Assembly: GCF_009711475.1 (NCBI RefSeq)
Contig: NZ_SMMD01000728.1
Span: 1 to 6,730, forward strand
Direction: 5' to 3'
Length of the DNA: 6,730 nucleotides
Source of the DNA: Fulvivirga aurantia
GTDB lineage: Bacteria; Bacteroidota; Bacteroidia; Cytophagales; Cyclobacteriaceae
Shown: one piece after another, positions 6,269 through 6,730 of the stretch
How positions within the stretch are numbered: position 1 is the stretch's first letter
Layout: each line of letters begins with the position of its first letter
Translations under genes and position numbers: made by a program
Notes under the pieces: generated by a model
Databases searched by the model: none
What the model was told of the DNA's origin: nothing
What the model saw: only the letters and a program-made list of their open reading frames with translations

Positions 6269-6730
6269 ATATTTTCTGAAACTTCTTTAGAAATGAATAC
6301 TTTTTTTCCATCGATTTCGATCTCCAATGAATCATCAAATTCGACCTTGTCAATGACCTTGATTTTGGCACCGATGTATGCACCAATTTTGTCAAGATAT
6401 TTTAAGAAAGCAGAGCTATCATCTTTTACCGAAACGACCACGCCTTCCTTGTTACTTTCACATTGACTTAAGGCGATCTGTGGCTTTGCCTTAAACTCAC
6501 CATCTTCATCAGGAATGGGGTCGCCATGAGGGTCAAATTTTGGGTGTCCTAAAAGCTCATCGAGTCGCTTAATTAAGAGGCTCGATTTGATGTGTTCAAG
6601 CTGCTCTGCAACCTCATGAACTTCGTCCCAATTGAACTTCAATTTCTCAACCAAAAAAGTCTCCCATAACCGATGTTTTCTGATGACCTGAAGGGCGGCT
6701 TTTTTTCCTTTTTCAGAAACATTAACACCT
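6253..6730 (-). CDS. DtxR/MntR-family metal-dependent transcriptional regulator, N-terminus missing
   Basis: The frame is open to the right edge. Upstream of an in-frame TTG at 6652-6654 it reads GVNVSEKGKKAALQVIRKHRLWETF, a textbook DtxR-family stretch, so that TTG is an internal Leu and the start is outside. Visible residues number 158; the DNA-binding winged helix is mostly lost. Metal ligands in the fragment are H19 and E23 (HRLWE) and H38, E42, E45 and H46 (VHEVAEQLEH). The Glu at the DtxR Cys102 position is the MntR pattern, which points to Mn(II) sensing. LDELLGHPKFDPHGDPIP closes the dimerisation domain, and about residues 82-158 form an FeoA/SH3-like C-terminal domain. As the first visible gene of the metal-import operon it probably represses it when metal is abundant; its operator is not in the window. 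Confidence 0.9.
   Translation of the reverse strand, partial: GVNVSEKGKKAALQVIRKHRLWETFLVEKLKFNWDEVHEVAEQLEHIKSSLLIKRLDELLGHPKFDPHGDPIPDEDGEFKAKPQIALSQCESNKEGVVVSVKDDSSAFLKYLDKIGAYIGAKIKVIDKVEFDDSLEIEIDGKKVFISKEVSENIWITE

Larger units (their letters stand above)
1694..6730 (-). other. Metal-uptake operon (regulator, binding protein, ATPase, permease-DtxR, inserted 4HB gene, permease)
   Basis: Six minus-strand genes follow without an obvious terminator. The junctions are: a 16-bp overlap (6253-6268), a 6-bp gap (5342-5347), an ATGA overlap (4523-4526), a 284-bp gap filled by the heptad array and AT leader (2953-3236), and an ATGA overlap (2569-2572). The operon promoter would lie right of the window. 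The only long gap is the one explained by the inserted element. The set matches the tro/mnt-type layout with two permeases and a DtxR-family regulator. Confidence 0.8.

Noticed and set aside
6652..6654. TTG as the start of the DtxR-family regulator
   Set aside because: Upstream in-frame codons encode conserved DtxR sequence (EKGKKAAL...KHRLWETF), so this codon is an internal Leu.

Overview
The window looks like a chromosomal segment of a Bacteroidota bacterium, probably from the Cytophagales or a neighbouring group. This is inferred from the TPR/PD40/OmpA protein, the PD40 repeat style, moderate GC, weak Shine-Dalgarno signals and a free-standing four-helix-bundle (23S rRNA IVP family) gene. 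The species cannot be named from the sequence.

Layout. Positions 1-1701 (+) hold the 3' part of a gene for a TPR / beta-propeller / OmpA-like cell-envelope protein, open at the left edge. Everything else is on the minus strand and reads as one operon from the right edge to 1694. In transcription order it contains: a DtxR/MntR-type metalloregulator (N-terminus cut by the window edge), a TroA/ZnuA-type substrate-binding lipoprotein, an ABC ATPase, an ABC-3 permease with a DtxR-like cytoplasmic domain fused to its C-terminus, an inserted segment with a four-helix-bundle gene, and a second ABC-3 permease. The operon converges on the OmpA-type gene and overlaps its end by 8 bp.

Function. The lipoprotein would capture Mn(II), Zn(II) or Fe(II), the two permeases would form the channel, the ATPase would drive uptake, and the regulator would control expression according to metal level. 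The regulator's metal-site pattern (H..E, H..E..EH) resembles MntR, so manganese is the favoured but unproven substrate.

Most interesting region. The 664 bp at 2573-3236 between the two permease genes look like a small inserted element. It carries one four-helix-bundle gene, a 254-bp array of about 36 degenerate 7-bp units (consensus near CYAGNMM) on one side, and three to four of the same heptads in opposite orientation on the other. It is bounded by a direct TCAT duplication (2569-2572 and 3237-3240). Removing the element plus one TCAT joins the two permease genes through an ATGA stop/start overlap, the same junction used between the ATPase and first permease genes at 4523-4526. The inverted heptads at the left end encode the last ten residues of the four-helix-bundle protein, and its stop codon lies in the target-site ATGA. 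The element therefore seems to have entered an operon without breaking either neighbour and with stop/start coupling restored. No transposase, integrase or reverse transcriptase is present, so mobilisation would have to come from elsewhere.
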